From assembly GCA_036620675.1 (NCBI GenBank), contig JAZHEE010000005.1: a DNA stretch of 64,000 nucleotides, one strand, 5' to 3'. The notes under the pieces were generated by a model that worked only from the letters and a program-made list of their open reading frames with translations, was not told where the DNA came from and made no database searches. Source of the DNA: Jejubacter sp036620675 (GTDB taxonomy: Bacteria; Pseudomonadota; Gammaproteobacteria; Enterobacterales; Enterobacteriaceae). This document shows positions 7,953 to 16,406 of the stretch, in pieces. Position 1 is the stretch's first letter, and each line of letters starts with the position of its first letter. The translations under genes were made by a program, and so were the position numbers.

Positions 7953-9245
7953 ATGAATAAAAAACTGTTAGCGCTGGCAGGCGCGCTGCTGCTGGCTGGC
8001 TGTGACGATAGCGCCAAACTGGATCCCATGAGTCAGGTCGGCCCCAACCCTGAACTGCCTGAAGCACGCAACTTTCTGATTCCGCCCATGCAGGTGCCAG
8101 AAGGGGTACCCTGGGAGCAAGGGGAGATGCCTCAGGTAGCCGAAGGGCTGAAGATCGAAAAAATCGCCGATGGCCTGATGAATCCGCGCCAGCTTTATAC
8201 GCTGCCGAATGGCGATATTCTGGTGGTGGAGGCCAGCGCACCGCCGAAGCCGACCAGCATGCCCAAGCAATTGATTACCGGCCTCATTAAAAATTCTTCA
8301 GGGAAAGGGGGCGCCGGGGGAAACCGGATCACGCTGCTACGTAAGCAGGACGATGGTCGCTGGCAGAAGTTTCCCTTTCTGGACCACCTGTTTTCGCCGT
8401 TCGGCGTACAGCTGGTCGGTAACAAACTCTATGTCGCCAACGCCGATAGCCTGAGGGTTTACCCCTATCAGAGCGGTCAGACCCATATCAGCGATCCGGG
8501 CCGGGAACTGACCGAACTGCCTTCCGGCGTCAACCATCACTGGACCAAAGCCCTGCTGGCGAGTCCGGACGGCAGTAAGCTCTATGTCGGCGTCGGCTCC
8601 AACAGCAATATTGGCGAAAATGGCCTGGATGCCGAGTACCGGCGCGCCGCGGTGCTGGAAGTCGACAGCGCTAGCGGCGCCAGTCGCATTTACGCCAGCG
8701 GCCTGCGTAACCCCACCGGGCTTCAGTGGGAGCCGCAGACCGGCAAGCTGTGGGCCATCGTTAACGAACGCGATGAGATAGGCGCCGATCTGGTGCCGGA
8801 TTATATGACTGAGGTGCAGGAAGGGGGGTTCTACGGCTGGCCGTACAGCTATTTCGGTCAGCATATCGATGAGCGGGCGCAGCCGCAGCGTCCGGATCTG
8901 GTGAAGCAGGCCATCAAACCTGACTATGCCCTGAGCTCCCACGTGGCGCCGCTGGGGCTGCTGTTCTATACCGGTGATAATATGCCAGACTACCGCGGCG
9001 GGGCTTTCGTTAGCGAACACGGTAGCTGGAACCGCACGCCGCTCAACGGCTATCAGGTGGTATGGGTGGCCTTTAAAGACGGTAAACCGGTAGGTGAACC
9101 TAAACCGGTGGTCACGGGCTTCCTGTCGGAAGATCAAAAAACGGTGCGTGGCCTGCCGGTGGGGCTGACTATGGATGGCGACGGCGCGTTGATTATCGCC
9201 GACGATGCCGGTAACGCGGTCTGGCGCGTCTCAGGGCGCGAATAA
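7953..9245 (+). CDS. PQQ-dependent sugar (sorbosone-type) dehydrogenase, lipoprotein
   Basis: This is a predicted periplasmic lipoprotein of the soluble glucose/sorbosone dehydrogenase beta-propeller family. The N-terminus MNKKLLALAGALLLAGCDDS is a signal peptide with lipobox LLAGC. The propeller shows typical motifs: GLMNPRQLYTLPNGDILVVEA, SPDGSKLYVGVGSNSNIGENG, YASGLRNPTGLQWEPQTGKLWAIVNERDEIG, GGFYGWPYSYFG and a C-terminal RGLPVGLTMDGDGALIIADDAGN. The family oxidises aldoses or related compounds using PQQ; the actual substrate here is unknown. I chose the ATG at 7953, preceded by GGGAGGAG. The upstream DUF2231 membrane protein may be its electron-transfer or anchoring partner. Confidence 0.85.
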   Translation: MNKKLLALAGALLLAGCDDSAKLDPMSQVGPNPELPEARNFLIPPMQVPEGVPWEQGEMPQVAEGLKIEKIADGLMNPRQLYTLPNGDILVVEASAPPKPTSMPKQLITGLIKNSSGKGGAGGNRITLLRKQDDGRWQKFPFLDHLFSPFGVQLVGNKLYVANADSLRVYPYQSGQTHISDPGRELTELPSGVNHHWTKALLASPDGSKLYVGVGSNSNIGENGLDAEYRRAAVLEVDSASGASRIYASGLRNPTGLQWEPQTGKLWAIVNERDEIGADLVPDYMTEVQEGGFYGWPYSYFGQHIDERAQPQRPDLVKQAIKPDYALSSHVAPLGLLFYTGDNMPDYRGGAFVSEHGSWNRTPLNGYQVVWVAFKDGKPVGEPKPVVTGFLSEDQKTVRGLPVGLTMDGDGALIIADDAGNAVWRVSGRE

Positions 9246-9338
9246 TTCGGCGGGAGCTATTGCGCACATCTGGCGCGATGGCTCCCTGACAGAGATGCTG
9301 TAATAGCGCTTTCGTTCCGTGATGGCGTGGAGGCTGTT

Positions 9339-10172
9339 ATGAGATTCAATCTGGCTGGCTATCTGGCGCGTATCGGCTATCAGGGCAGGGCGCAGGCCGA
9401 CCTTGAGACGCTACGGGCTATTCATCTGCATCATGTCTGCACTATTCCCTTTGAAAACCTGGATGTGCTGCTGGAACGCCCCATTCAGCTCGATCCCGAA
9501 TCACTGTTCGCCAAGCTGGTCGTCGCCCGGCGCGGTGGCTATTGCTTTGAGCAAAATGGCCTGCTGAAACTGGCGCTGGTTGCCCTGGGATTCGAGGTTG
9601 AAGATCTGGCGGCCCGGGTTCTGGTCATGGCACCAGCGCAAATGCCTCCGCGGACTCATCGCCTGATGCGCATCCGGATCGATAACGAATGGTGGCTGGC
9701 CGACGTCGGTTTTGGCGGCAGTACGCTAAGTGCGCCGATACGGCTTGGCGCCGATTGTCCACAACAAACGCCCCATGGACGCTATCGACTGATACGTCAG
9801 GAGCCTGGCTGGCTCCTCCAGCGCTGGCAGGAAGAGAGCTGGCAGCCGCTCTATCTGTTCGATCTGGCGCCCCAGTTCGCCAGCGACTACCAGATGGCGA
9901 ATCACTATGTCGCGACCTGGCCGGATTCCCATTTTCGCTATCATTTGCTGATGTCCTGCTGGTTAAAAGATGGGGGACAGCTCCGTCTGTATAACGATCG
10001 GCTGACCCGCAGTGATGCCGCCGGAAATGAGCAGCAACAAATATTTAACGATTCCTCATCATTATTTATTGCGCTGCGCCGCGAGTTTAATTTAGGGACT
10101 GATGATAAAACACACGGAATCAGCGAACCGGCGTTTCATCAATTGTTGGAGCATTTGAAAAATCTCAAATAA
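9339..10172 (+). CDS. nhoA: Arylamine N-acetyltransferase
   Basis: This cytosolic enzyme transfers acetyl from acetyl-CoA to arylamines and N-hydroxyarylamines. The catalytic triad is visible: Cys in RRGGYCFEQN, His in PPRTHRLM and Asp in WLADVGFGG. The segment LHHVCTIPFENLDVLLERPIQL is also diagnostic. Length (277 residues) and sequence match E. coli NhoA closely. I preferred the ATG at 9339 over 9327 because GGAGG sits 6 nt upstream. It may share a transcript with the preceding dehydrogenase (about 90 bp away), but the functions are unrelated. Confidence 0.92.
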   Translation: MRFNLAGYLARIGYQGRAQADLETLRAIHLHHVCTIPFENLDVLLERPIQLDPESLFAKLVVARRGGYCFEQNGLLKLALVALGFEVEDLAARVLVMAPAQMPPRTHRLMRIRIDNEWWLADVGFGGSTLSAPIRLGADCPQQTPHGRYRLIRQEPGWLLQRWQEESWQPLYLFDLAPQFASDYQMANHYVATWPDSHFRYHLLMSCWLKDGGQLRLYNDRLTRSDAAGNEQQQIFNDSSSLFIALRREFNLGTDDKTHGISEPAFHQLLEHLKNLK

Positions 10173-10236
10173 AGTGGCGAATTTGAACGCTTTGCATTAA
10201 CGTTAAAAGACGTTTACTGCTTAATGAGTAAAAATC

Positions 10237-10659
10237 ATGAATGCTCTAAGATATCTTTCTTTTGGCGGTGCCACGCCGCTGCTGTTGCTGATTGCTCGTC
10301 TGATGATTGTTGCGCTGTTCTTTATTTTTGGTCTTCCTAAGCTGACCGGTTTTAGCGGTACGGTTCAGTATATGCAAATGCTGGGCGCGCCAGCACCGAC
10401 AGTGGCCGCTGGTATCGCTGTGGTGATGGAAGTACTGGCGCCAGTCCTGATCGCACTGGGCTTCTTTACCCGTCCGATAGCCGTGCTGTTCTTTTTCTAT
10501 ACGCTGGGAACGGCCTTTATCGGTCATGCCTACTGGAATATGACCGGCGACGCTGTTCAGCCTAATATGATTAACTTCTATAAGAATGTAAGTATTGCCG
10601 GTGCCTTTATCCTGCTGGCTATTACCGGCCCGGGGGCTATCTCTCTCGATCGCCGTTAA
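10237..10659 (+). CDS. DoxX-family inner-membrane protein
   Basis: This 140-residue protein has four hydrophobic helices. Signatures are LLIARLMIVALFFIFGLPKLTGF, then PVLIALGFFTRPIAVLFFFYTLGTAFIGH and WNMTGD, which place it in the DoxX/SURF4-like group (YphA-like in enteric bacteria). Some relatives act in thiosulfate:quinone oxidation or redox stress, but a specific role cannot be given. A clear terminator follows. Confidence 0.8.
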   Translation: MNALRYLSFGGATPLLLLIARLMIVALFFIFGLPKLTGFSGTVQYMQMLGAPAPTVAAGIAVVMEVLAPVLIALGFFTRPIAVLFFFYTLGTAFIGHAYWNMTGDAVQPNMINFYKNVSIAGAFILLAITGPGAISLDRR

Positions 10660-10667
10660 CCAATCGT

Positions 10668-10700
10668 AAAACCGCTGGCCAATTCCGGCGGTTTTATTTT
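10668..10700 (+). terminator. Rho-independent terminator after the doxX-like gene
   Basis: AAAACCGCTGG pairs with CCGGCGGTTTT (one wobble) around a short loop, followed by ATTTT. It begins 9 bp after the stop codon. Confidence 0.85.
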
Positions 10701-10997
10701 CGCCCGTCATTATCTTCCTGCTAAATATTAGCTACCGGCTCTCTTTTGATTATTGTTTCACCACTTTTAATTCCGTCGTCCCTTTTTGTGTAGCATTGTC
10801 GTTTTCAGCAGAGCACGCGCACATAACTATCAGGTCAGCGGCTGGTTGCCTTGCCTCCCACAGCATATTTCCCTATTCTTCAGCCTTTGCTCACTATCTG
10901 CCGGCGGAAAAAGGCGGATTTGCTATTTTTTTGTTCAATTCTGGCGTCGTATGAGTAGAAATCGTCGGCATGCCACGCCACTCCTGGAGCGTAATTA
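10701..10997 (+). other. Intergenic region upstream of the NSS transporter
   Basis: About 300 bp with no supported ORF. It presumably carries the promoter of the transporter gene at 10998. A GGAG motif at 10985-10988 is its likely ribosome-binding site. No riboswitch-like fold was noticed. Confidence 0.35.
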
Positions 10998-12314
10998 ATG
11001 AGTCAACAGTGGTCATCCCGTCTCGGGCATGTCCTTGCCGCAGCGGGATCCGCCATCGGCATTGGCGCCATCTGGAAATTTCCCTATGTCACCGCGAATA
11101 ACGGCGGCGGCGCCTTTGTACTGATATTTCTGTTCTTTAGTTTTACGCTGGGGCTGGCGGTACTGCTGGCCGAAATCCTGCTGGGAGCCGCGACGCGTTC
11201 CGGAGTAGTTAACGCCTTTAAGAAAGCGGCCGGGCCGCACTGGCGCTGGTTGGGGGGGATGGGGGTATTGACCGGCTGGTTTATTTTCAGCTTCTACAGC
11301 GTGGTGGGGGGCTGGACTATAGGCTACACCGGGCTGGCGGCAGCGGGGAAACTCAGCACCGGCAGCACTCAGCAACTGGGGCAACTGTTTAACGATTACA
11401 TCAGCCATCCGATCTGGCCAGTGCTGACCCATCTGATGTTCAGCGGACTGACCTGCTTCGTGGTACTGGGCGGCGTACAGCGCGGGCTGGAAAAAGGCAC
11501 CAAAATCATGATGCCGCTGCTGTTTCTGATCATGCTGGCGCTGATCGTCACCGGTATGATGTTGCCCGGATCTGCAGCGGGTCTGCACACCTTTCTGAAC
11601 CCGGATTTCTCTAAGGTGACGGCCGGTAGCGTACTGGATGCGCTGGGGCTGGCCTTCTTTTCGCTCTCCGTAGGACTGGGGGTACACGTGACTTACGGCG
11701 CCTATCTGCCGGATAATCGCGGCGTCGCTCGCTCTGGCGTATGGGTCGTGACGCTCTCCTGCATGGTCTGCCTCCTGGCAGGGCTGATGATCTTCCCGGC
11801 CCTGAGCGCTTCTGGGCTGGGGATGGATTCCGGGCCGGGTCTCACCTTTATGACCATGCCGGTGTTCTTCAACTGGCTGCCGGGCGGCATTATCTGGGCG
11901 GTGTTGTTCTTCCTGCTACTTCTGGTGGCGGCGCTGTCATCGTCCATCTCGCTGCTGGAGCATATCGTCACCTTCCTGCAGCAGCGTTTTGGCTGGTCGC
12001 GCCGCAACAGCGCGCTGCTGACCACCGCTACCGTTATGCTGGCGGGGATTCCCATTACCCTGTCATTCGGGATCCTTAAGGAATGGACGCTTTTTAATAA
12101 GACCCTGTTTGACATTCTGGACTATCTGACTTCGAACCTGATGATGCCGACTTTCGGTATCGCTATCAGCCTGTGGTTTGGCTGGTCGAAAAAGAGCGCT
12201 GCGCTGATGCCTGCCGACCTCTCGCCGTTCTGGCGCGGCTGCCTGAAGCTGACCTGGCGCTTTATTGCGCCGCTGTTTATCGGCGCCATTTTGCTGCACG
12301 GCGTGTTCGGCTAG
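10998..12314 (+). CDS. Sodium-dependent transporter, NSS (SNF) family
   Basis: This 438-residue neurotransmitter:sodium symporter family protein is predicted to import an amino acid or amine with Na+. The N-terminal signature WSSRLGHVLAAAGSAIGIGAIWKFPYVTANNGGGAF forms the unwound helix 1 and Na+/substrate site. SLSVGLGVHVTYGAYLP corresponds to helix 6, and AALSSSISLLEHIVTFL to helix 8. About 11 hydrophobic segments are present, as in bacterial 11-TM members. The substrate (tyrosine, tryptophan or other) cannot be deduced. It is monocistronic. Confidence 0.88.
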   Translation: MSQQWSSRLGHVLAAAGSAIGIGAIWKFPYVTANNGGGAFVLIFLFFSFTLGLAVLLAEILLGAATRSGVVNAFKKAAGPHWRWLGGMGVLTGWFIFSFYSVVGGWTIGYTGLAAAGKLSTGSTQQLGQLFNDYISHPIWPVLTHLMFSGLTCFVVLGGVQRGLEKGTKIMMPLLFLIMLALIVTGMMLPGSAAGLHTFLNPDFSKVTAGSVLDALGLAFFSLSVGLGVHVTYGAYLPDNRGVARSGVWVVTLSCMVCLLAGLMIFPALSASGLGMDSGPGLTFMTMPVFFNWLPGGIIWAVLFFLLLLVAALSSSISLLEHIVTFLQQRFGWSRRNSALLTTATVMLAGIPITLSFGILKEWTLFNKTLFDILDYLTSNLMMPTFGIAISLWFGWSKKSAALMPADLSPFWRGCLKLTWRFIAPLFIGAILLHGVFG

Positions 12315-12333
12315 TTTCTCTTCCTGGCGGTGC

Positions 12334-12360
12334 TGGTGCTAAAAGCGTGCGCCAGCACCA
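12334..12360 (+). terminator. Weak hairpin after the NSS transporter gene
   Basis: TGGTGCT pairs with AGCACCA across a 13-nt loop, followed by AAATTT. It is a possible terminator, although the T-run is poor. Confidence 0.4.
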
Positions 12361-12478
12361 AATTTCAGTGCATACACTGAGGTAATTTCTGAATAAACCA
12401 ATCCGTGCGGCATCTTGTGCCAGACTTCAGAAGCGACTTTCTTCTTTAATCTGACGTCTCTGCTCACGGGGGATGTTT

Positions 12479-14674
12479 ATGCTGGACAGAATTACCGCAC
12501 ATACGCCTCTTGGCCCTGACGAGCTGAAGTTCTGGTCATTAGAGGGCAGTGAACAACTTTCCCGACCCTACGTCTTTCAGGTGGCGCTACTGAGCCAGAA
12601 TTTCCACCTCGACAGGCGAGCCCTGCTGGGGCAGTCCGTCACCCTGGCGATCCCCACTCAGAATCTGCTTACGCCTCGCTATCTGAACGGCAAAGTGACC
12701 GCGGCTGCGCTGCGCAGCGAGGAGATCGACGGCGTCCGCTATGCGGCTTATCAGCTACGGCTGGAGCCTGATCTCTGGCCGATGATGCGCGATCGCAACC
12801 TGCGGATTTTCCAGCAGCAGACGGTGCCGCAAATTGTTAAAACCCTGCTGGCGGAACAGGGCGTCGGGTATGAAGACCGGCTGACGGGTAGCTATCGCCA
12901 GTGGGAATACTGCGTGCAGTATCAGGAAAGCAGCTACAACTTTATCAGCCGCCTGATGGAGCTGGAGGGCATCTACTACTTTTTCCGCCACGAAATGGGC
13001 AAGCATACCCTGGTGTTGATGGATGCCACGCAGTCACATCAACCGTTCGAGGGCTATGAGAGCATCCCGTATCACGTGACGTCATCCGGTGGCACGACCC
13101 GGGAAGAGGGGGTCAGCCAGTGGGCGGTGAATGATGTGGTGACGCCGGGTATTTACAGCCTGGATGATTATGATTTTCGTAAGCCCAACGCCTGGCTGTT
13201 TCAGGCCCGGCAGAATCCGGTGTCGCCGCAACCGGGGCAGATAGACTTCTATGACTGGCCGGGGCGCTTTGTCGACCATCAGCACGGGGAATTTTATGCC
13301 CGTATCCGCCAGGAGGCCTGGCAGGCGGAACATCGGCAGATTAGCGCCACCGGTACAGCGCTGGGTATCGCGCCGGGACATACGTTTAGTTTGCATAACG
13401 CCCCTTCGACCCTCGATAGCGAAGAATATCTGGTCACGCAGGCCGAATATCAATTTCGGGATAATCCCTACGCCAGCGGCGGCGAAGCCAGCGAGCAGCG
13501 TATCGACTTTAACGTCATTCCGGCAGATATCGTTTTTCGCCCCCGGCAGGAAGTACCGTGGCCAAAAACCTGCGGGCCGCAAACCGCCAGAGTGGTCGGG
13601 CCGAAAGGCGAATCGATCTGGACCGATAAATATGGCCGCGTCAAAGTGAAATTCCACTGGGATCGCCTGGCGGCGGGGGATGATACCAGCTCCTGTTGGG
13701 TCAGGGTCTCCAGCGCCTGGGCCGGTCAGGGCTTTGGCGGCGTACAAATTCCCCGGGTTAACGACGAGGTGGTGATCGACTTTATCAACGGCGATCCCGA
13801 CAGGCCTCTGGTGATTGGACGGGTCTACAACGAAGCCAGTATGCCGCCCTGGGCGCTACCGGCAGCGGCAACGCAGATGGGCTTTATGAGCCGCACCAAA
13901 GACGGAGCGTCTGAAAATGCCAATGCCCTGCGTTTTGAAGATAAGGCCGGAGCCGAACAGGTGTGGATTCAGGCCGAACGCAATATGGATACCAACGTTA
14001 AGAAGGATGAAAGCCATACTGTTGGAACCAATCGCACCAAAACCGTCGGTGCCGATGAAACCAGCCACATTAAACAGAACCGTACTAAAAACGTCGACGG
14101 CAATGAAACGGTAAGCATCGGCCAAAACCGTACCAAAACCGTCAGCGGTAACGAAACCACCACCATCAAACAAAATCGCAGCGACACTATTGAGGGCAAT
14201 GAGACCCTGACGGTGCAGCACAACCGCAGCGAGAGCATCACGGGAAATCATGATGCCACAGTGAAAGGCAACCAGACCATAACGGTAAGCCAGGAGCGAT
14301 CCCGCACCGTAAATGGCAGTGAAAAGGTCAATATCGCCAAAAATCGCAGCGTTCAGGTGACCGGTCATCAAACGCTGGGCGTTAATGGCAATCGCGAAGC
14401 CTCCATTGGCGGGAATGAGAGCAAAATCATTACCAAAAAGCAGGAGGTCAGTATTGGCGAAGGGCGAACCATCGTGATTAACGGCGGCGATACCCGCTAT
14501 ACCGACGGTACGGTAAGCGACGGCGCATCACAGGGATTCCAGATTAACGTAGGGGAATCCACGGGCATCATGCTGTCGCCAGGGAGCATCGAAATTGTCG
14601 CAGGCGGCGCCAGTATTACCATCAACGCTGAGGGTGTGATGGTCAACGGCAGCAAAATCGAACTTAACGCCTGA
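12479..14674 (+). CDS. vgrG: Type VI secretion spike protein VgrG
   Basis: VgrG forms the trimeric tip of the T6SS tube and carries effectors. The gp27-like domain spans about residues 1-365 (MLDRITAHTPLGPDELKFWSLEG, QYQESSYNFISRLMELEGIYYFF). The gp5 OB-fold spans about 367-454 (TDKYGRVKVKFHWDR, SCWVRVSSAWAGQGFGGVQIPRVNDEVVIDFINGDPDRPLVIG in parts). The gp5 C-terminal beta-helix spans about 500-655 and shows repeats of the form NRTKTVxGNET. The C-terminus has no extra effector domain. I chose the ATG at 12479 because GGGGGA lies 5-6 nt upstream; an in-frame ATG at 12473 is too close to it. It heads a vgrG-TPR-rhs cluster without the T6SS structural genes. Confidence 0.95.
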   Translation: MLDRITAHTPLGPDELKFWSLEGSEQLSRPYVFQVALLSQNFHLDRRALLGQSVTLAIPTQNLLTPRYLNGKVTAAALRSEEIDGVRYAAYQLRLEPDLWPMMRDRNLRIFQQQTVPQIVKTLLAEQGVGYEDRLTGSYRQWEYCVQYQESSYNFISRLMELEGIYYFFRHEMGKHTLVLMDATQSHQPFEGYESIPYHVTSSGGTTREEGVSQWAVNDVVTPGIYSLDDYDFRKPNAWLFQARQNPVSPQPGQIDFYDWPGRFVDHQHGEFYARIRQEAWQAEHRQISATGTALGIAPGHTFSLHNAPSTLDSEEYLVTQAEYQFRDNPYASGGEASEQRIDFNVIPADIVFRPRQEVPWPKTCGPQTARVVGPKGESIWTDKYGRVKVKFHWDRLAAGDDTSSCWVRVSSAWAGQGFGGVQIPRVNDEVVIDFINGDPDRPLVIGRVYNEASMPPWALPAAATQMGFMSRTKDGASENANALRFEDKAGAEQVWIQAERNMDTNVKKDESHTVGTNRTKTVGADETSHIKQNRTKNVDGNETVSIGQNRTKTVSGNETTTIKQNRSDTIEGNETLTVQHNRSESITGNHDATVKGNQTITVSQERSRTVNGSEKVNIAKNRSVQVTGHQTLGVNGNREASIGGNESKIITKKQEVSIGEGRTIVINGGDTRYTDGTVSDGASQGFQINVGESTGIMLSPGSIEIVAGGASITINAEGVMVNGSKIELNA

Positions 14675-14683
14675 CGGAAACCG

Positions 14684-16312
14684 ATGATGAAAAACGATGC
14701 GAGAAATCCCACCGAACAGTTGATGACGCAACTGGCGCTAATGTGGCTGGAAGCCAGCGAAGATCCGCAGGCGCGTCTGTTTATCTGGCGGGTGAAAGCC
14801 AACGCTGAAAGCCTGGTACAGGCATTTATCGCCCTGCAACAACAGCCGCCGGGCGACTACAGCGCGCCGGATCTGTTTATCAGTCTGATGGCGCCGTTTG
14901 ATACCGGCTATGGCTACAGCCACGCCCTGGCGGATGAGCTTATCGAAGGTTATGAAGCCAGCGAAGGCGAACAGGGCTGGGATTTCGAGCCTCTGTTGCC
15001 GTGTTACAGCGCGGCGCAGTGGCAGGCGCTGCTCGGCAATTTCGCAAAAGAACACCAGGAACAGCTGCGCTATGTGGTGACGGTGCTGACGCCGGAGTCG
15101 GTCAGCGATGACGCGGCGCTAATGCGCTGGCTGAACCATAGCGTGGAACAGATTGCTCCCGAGGTACGCTTGATGCTGATCGATACCCTGGAACAGCCAG
15201 CCTGGCAGGCGCTTCAGCAGGATTTTCCCCGACGGGTGCGGCTATTAACGCCGGATATCGACGGTATGAAGCTGATGCAACAGACCGCCAGCCAGCTCAG
15301 CGATCGCGATAGCGACCGGCTGCGCTGTCGGCAATTTATGGTCGACGCTATGCTGCTGCTGGAGCGGGGAACGCCACAGCAGGTTGAAACCCGGGCCGGT
15401 ATGGCACTGGCCATCGCACGTCAAAAGGGCTGGTCGGAGCAGCAGGTGGTGATGCACAACATTGTCGGCGGCGCCTGGCTAAAGGGGCACGCGCCCCATA
15501 AGGCGGTCGAGGCATATCATCAGGCCCGCCATGCGGCGCAGTTTGTCGATGCTCAACCGCTGCGGGCGGCGCTACAAATGCAAAGCGCGTTTGGCGAAGG
15601 CGGCGCCTGGTTCAACGCCGGAGAATACCAGCGGGCCGCCGCAGCATACCGCTCGGCGGCCGTGCTGGCCCAACGGGCGGAAAATCGGGTACTGGAAATA
15701 GAAGGGTGGCGGATGGCGGGGCACTGCCTGGTACTGGGAGGCGATGGCATCACGGCCATGAACAATTATGCCCGGGCGATAGGGGCCGCGCGCCCGCTGT
15801 CGGCCGTCGAGCGGGCGCAAACCACGCTACCGCTGGCGCTTTCGGATCTGCTGCATCTTCAGGACAGCCGCCGCGCTCAGGCGCTGGAGCGCTGCGCCAC
15901 GTCGTACCAGCAGCGTAAGAGCCGCTTTATTGCTGACGCTGAAAACACGGTAGCACGGCACGGCGCGACGCCTGCGGCGGTCAGGCAGGTGGAATGCCGG
16001 TTACAGCAGAGCCTGGAGCTTAGCTTTCTGCGAGCCAGAACCCAGCGCGAACAGTTGATTGTCGATGGCTGTCCGGCGTTCCGCCAGATAGTCGCCATTG
16101 GCCGCCAGTATTTACATCCCCACTGGAATGGCCTGCCGGAGATCGCTCATCCGTTCGATGCTCCGCCGGGGCAGTGGCAGCAGATGCCGCAATCCATGGC
16201 CCAGCCGGACGACGCGGCGGGCGAATTTATCCAACAAACAGACGCAAGGATCCGGCATGAAAAAGGTGGTGATAATCGCGGCGATCGCACTACTGGTGAC
16301 AGGCTTTGTTAG
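14684..16312 (+). CDS. TPR-repeat protein of a vgrG-rhs cluster
   Basis: This soluble 542-residue protein lies between vgrG and the PAAR-Rhs toxin. The N-terminal half (WLEASEDPQARLFIWRVKANAESLVQAFI, PDLFISLMAPFDTGYGY) is typical of proteins encoded in such islands. The central part (about residues 215-400) contains helical repeats of TPR type (AVEAYHQARHAAQF, AGEYQRAAAAYRSAAVLAQR, ITAMNNYARAIGAAR). By position it is a candidate adaptor or chaperone that loads the Rhs effector on VgrG. It starts 9 bp after vgrG and overlaps the next small ORF by 56 bp. ATGs at 14684 and 14687 are both possible. Confidence 0.75.
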   Translation: MMKNDARNPTEQLMTQLALMWLEASEDPQARLFIWRVKANAESLVQAFIALQQQPPGDYSAPDLFISLMAPFDTGYGYSHALADELIEGYEASEGEQGWDFEPLLPCYSAAQWQALLGNFAKEHQEQLRYVVTVLTPESVSDDAALMRWLNHSVEQIAPEVRLMLIDTLEQPAWQALQQDFPRRVRLLTPDIDGMKLMQQTASQLSDRDSDRLRCRQFMVDAMLLLERGTPQQVETRAGMALAIARQKGWSEQQVVMHNIVGGAWLKGHAPHKAVEAYHQARHAAQFVDAQPLRAALQMQSAFGEGGAWFNAGEYQRAAAAYRSAAVLAQRAENRVLEIEGWRMAGHCLVLGGDGITAMNNYARAIGAARPLSAVERAQTTLPLALSDLLHLQDSRRAQALERCATSYQQRKSRFIADAENTVARHGATPAAVRQVECRLQQSLELSFLRARTQREQLIVDGCPAFRQIVAIGRQYLHPHWNGLPEIAHPFDAPPGQWQQMPQSMAQPDDAAGEFIQQTDARIRHEKGGDNRGDRTTGDRLC

Positions 16313-16382
16313 CCTGTCAGACAACGAGCTGACCAGCGAGGCGCGCAACTTCCTGCAGGCCCTGCTGCGAGCGATGTTCTGA
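16257..16382 (+). CDS. 41-residue membrane or secreted peptide
   Basis: The peptide MKKVVIIAAIALLVTGFVSL... is a basic start plus a single hydrophobic helix, followed by a short amphipathic tail (SEARNFLQALLRAMF). The ATG has AAGGA 8 nt upstream and overlaps the end of the TPR gene in another frame; its stop is 24 bp before the rhs start. I do not know the family. The ribosome-binding site, membrane-type composition and tight packing argue that it is real. It could assist Rhs assembly or be a small anchor protein. Confidence 0.55.
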   Translation: MKKVVIIAAIALLVTGFVSLSDNELTSEARNFLQALLRAMF

Positions 16383-16406
16383 CCGGAAAGCGTCAGGGGT
16401 TGACTT

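Noticed and set aside
13082..13747. 221-codon frame opposite vgrG
   Set aside because: Antisense of a clear VgrG; no ribosome-binding site or recognisable domain.
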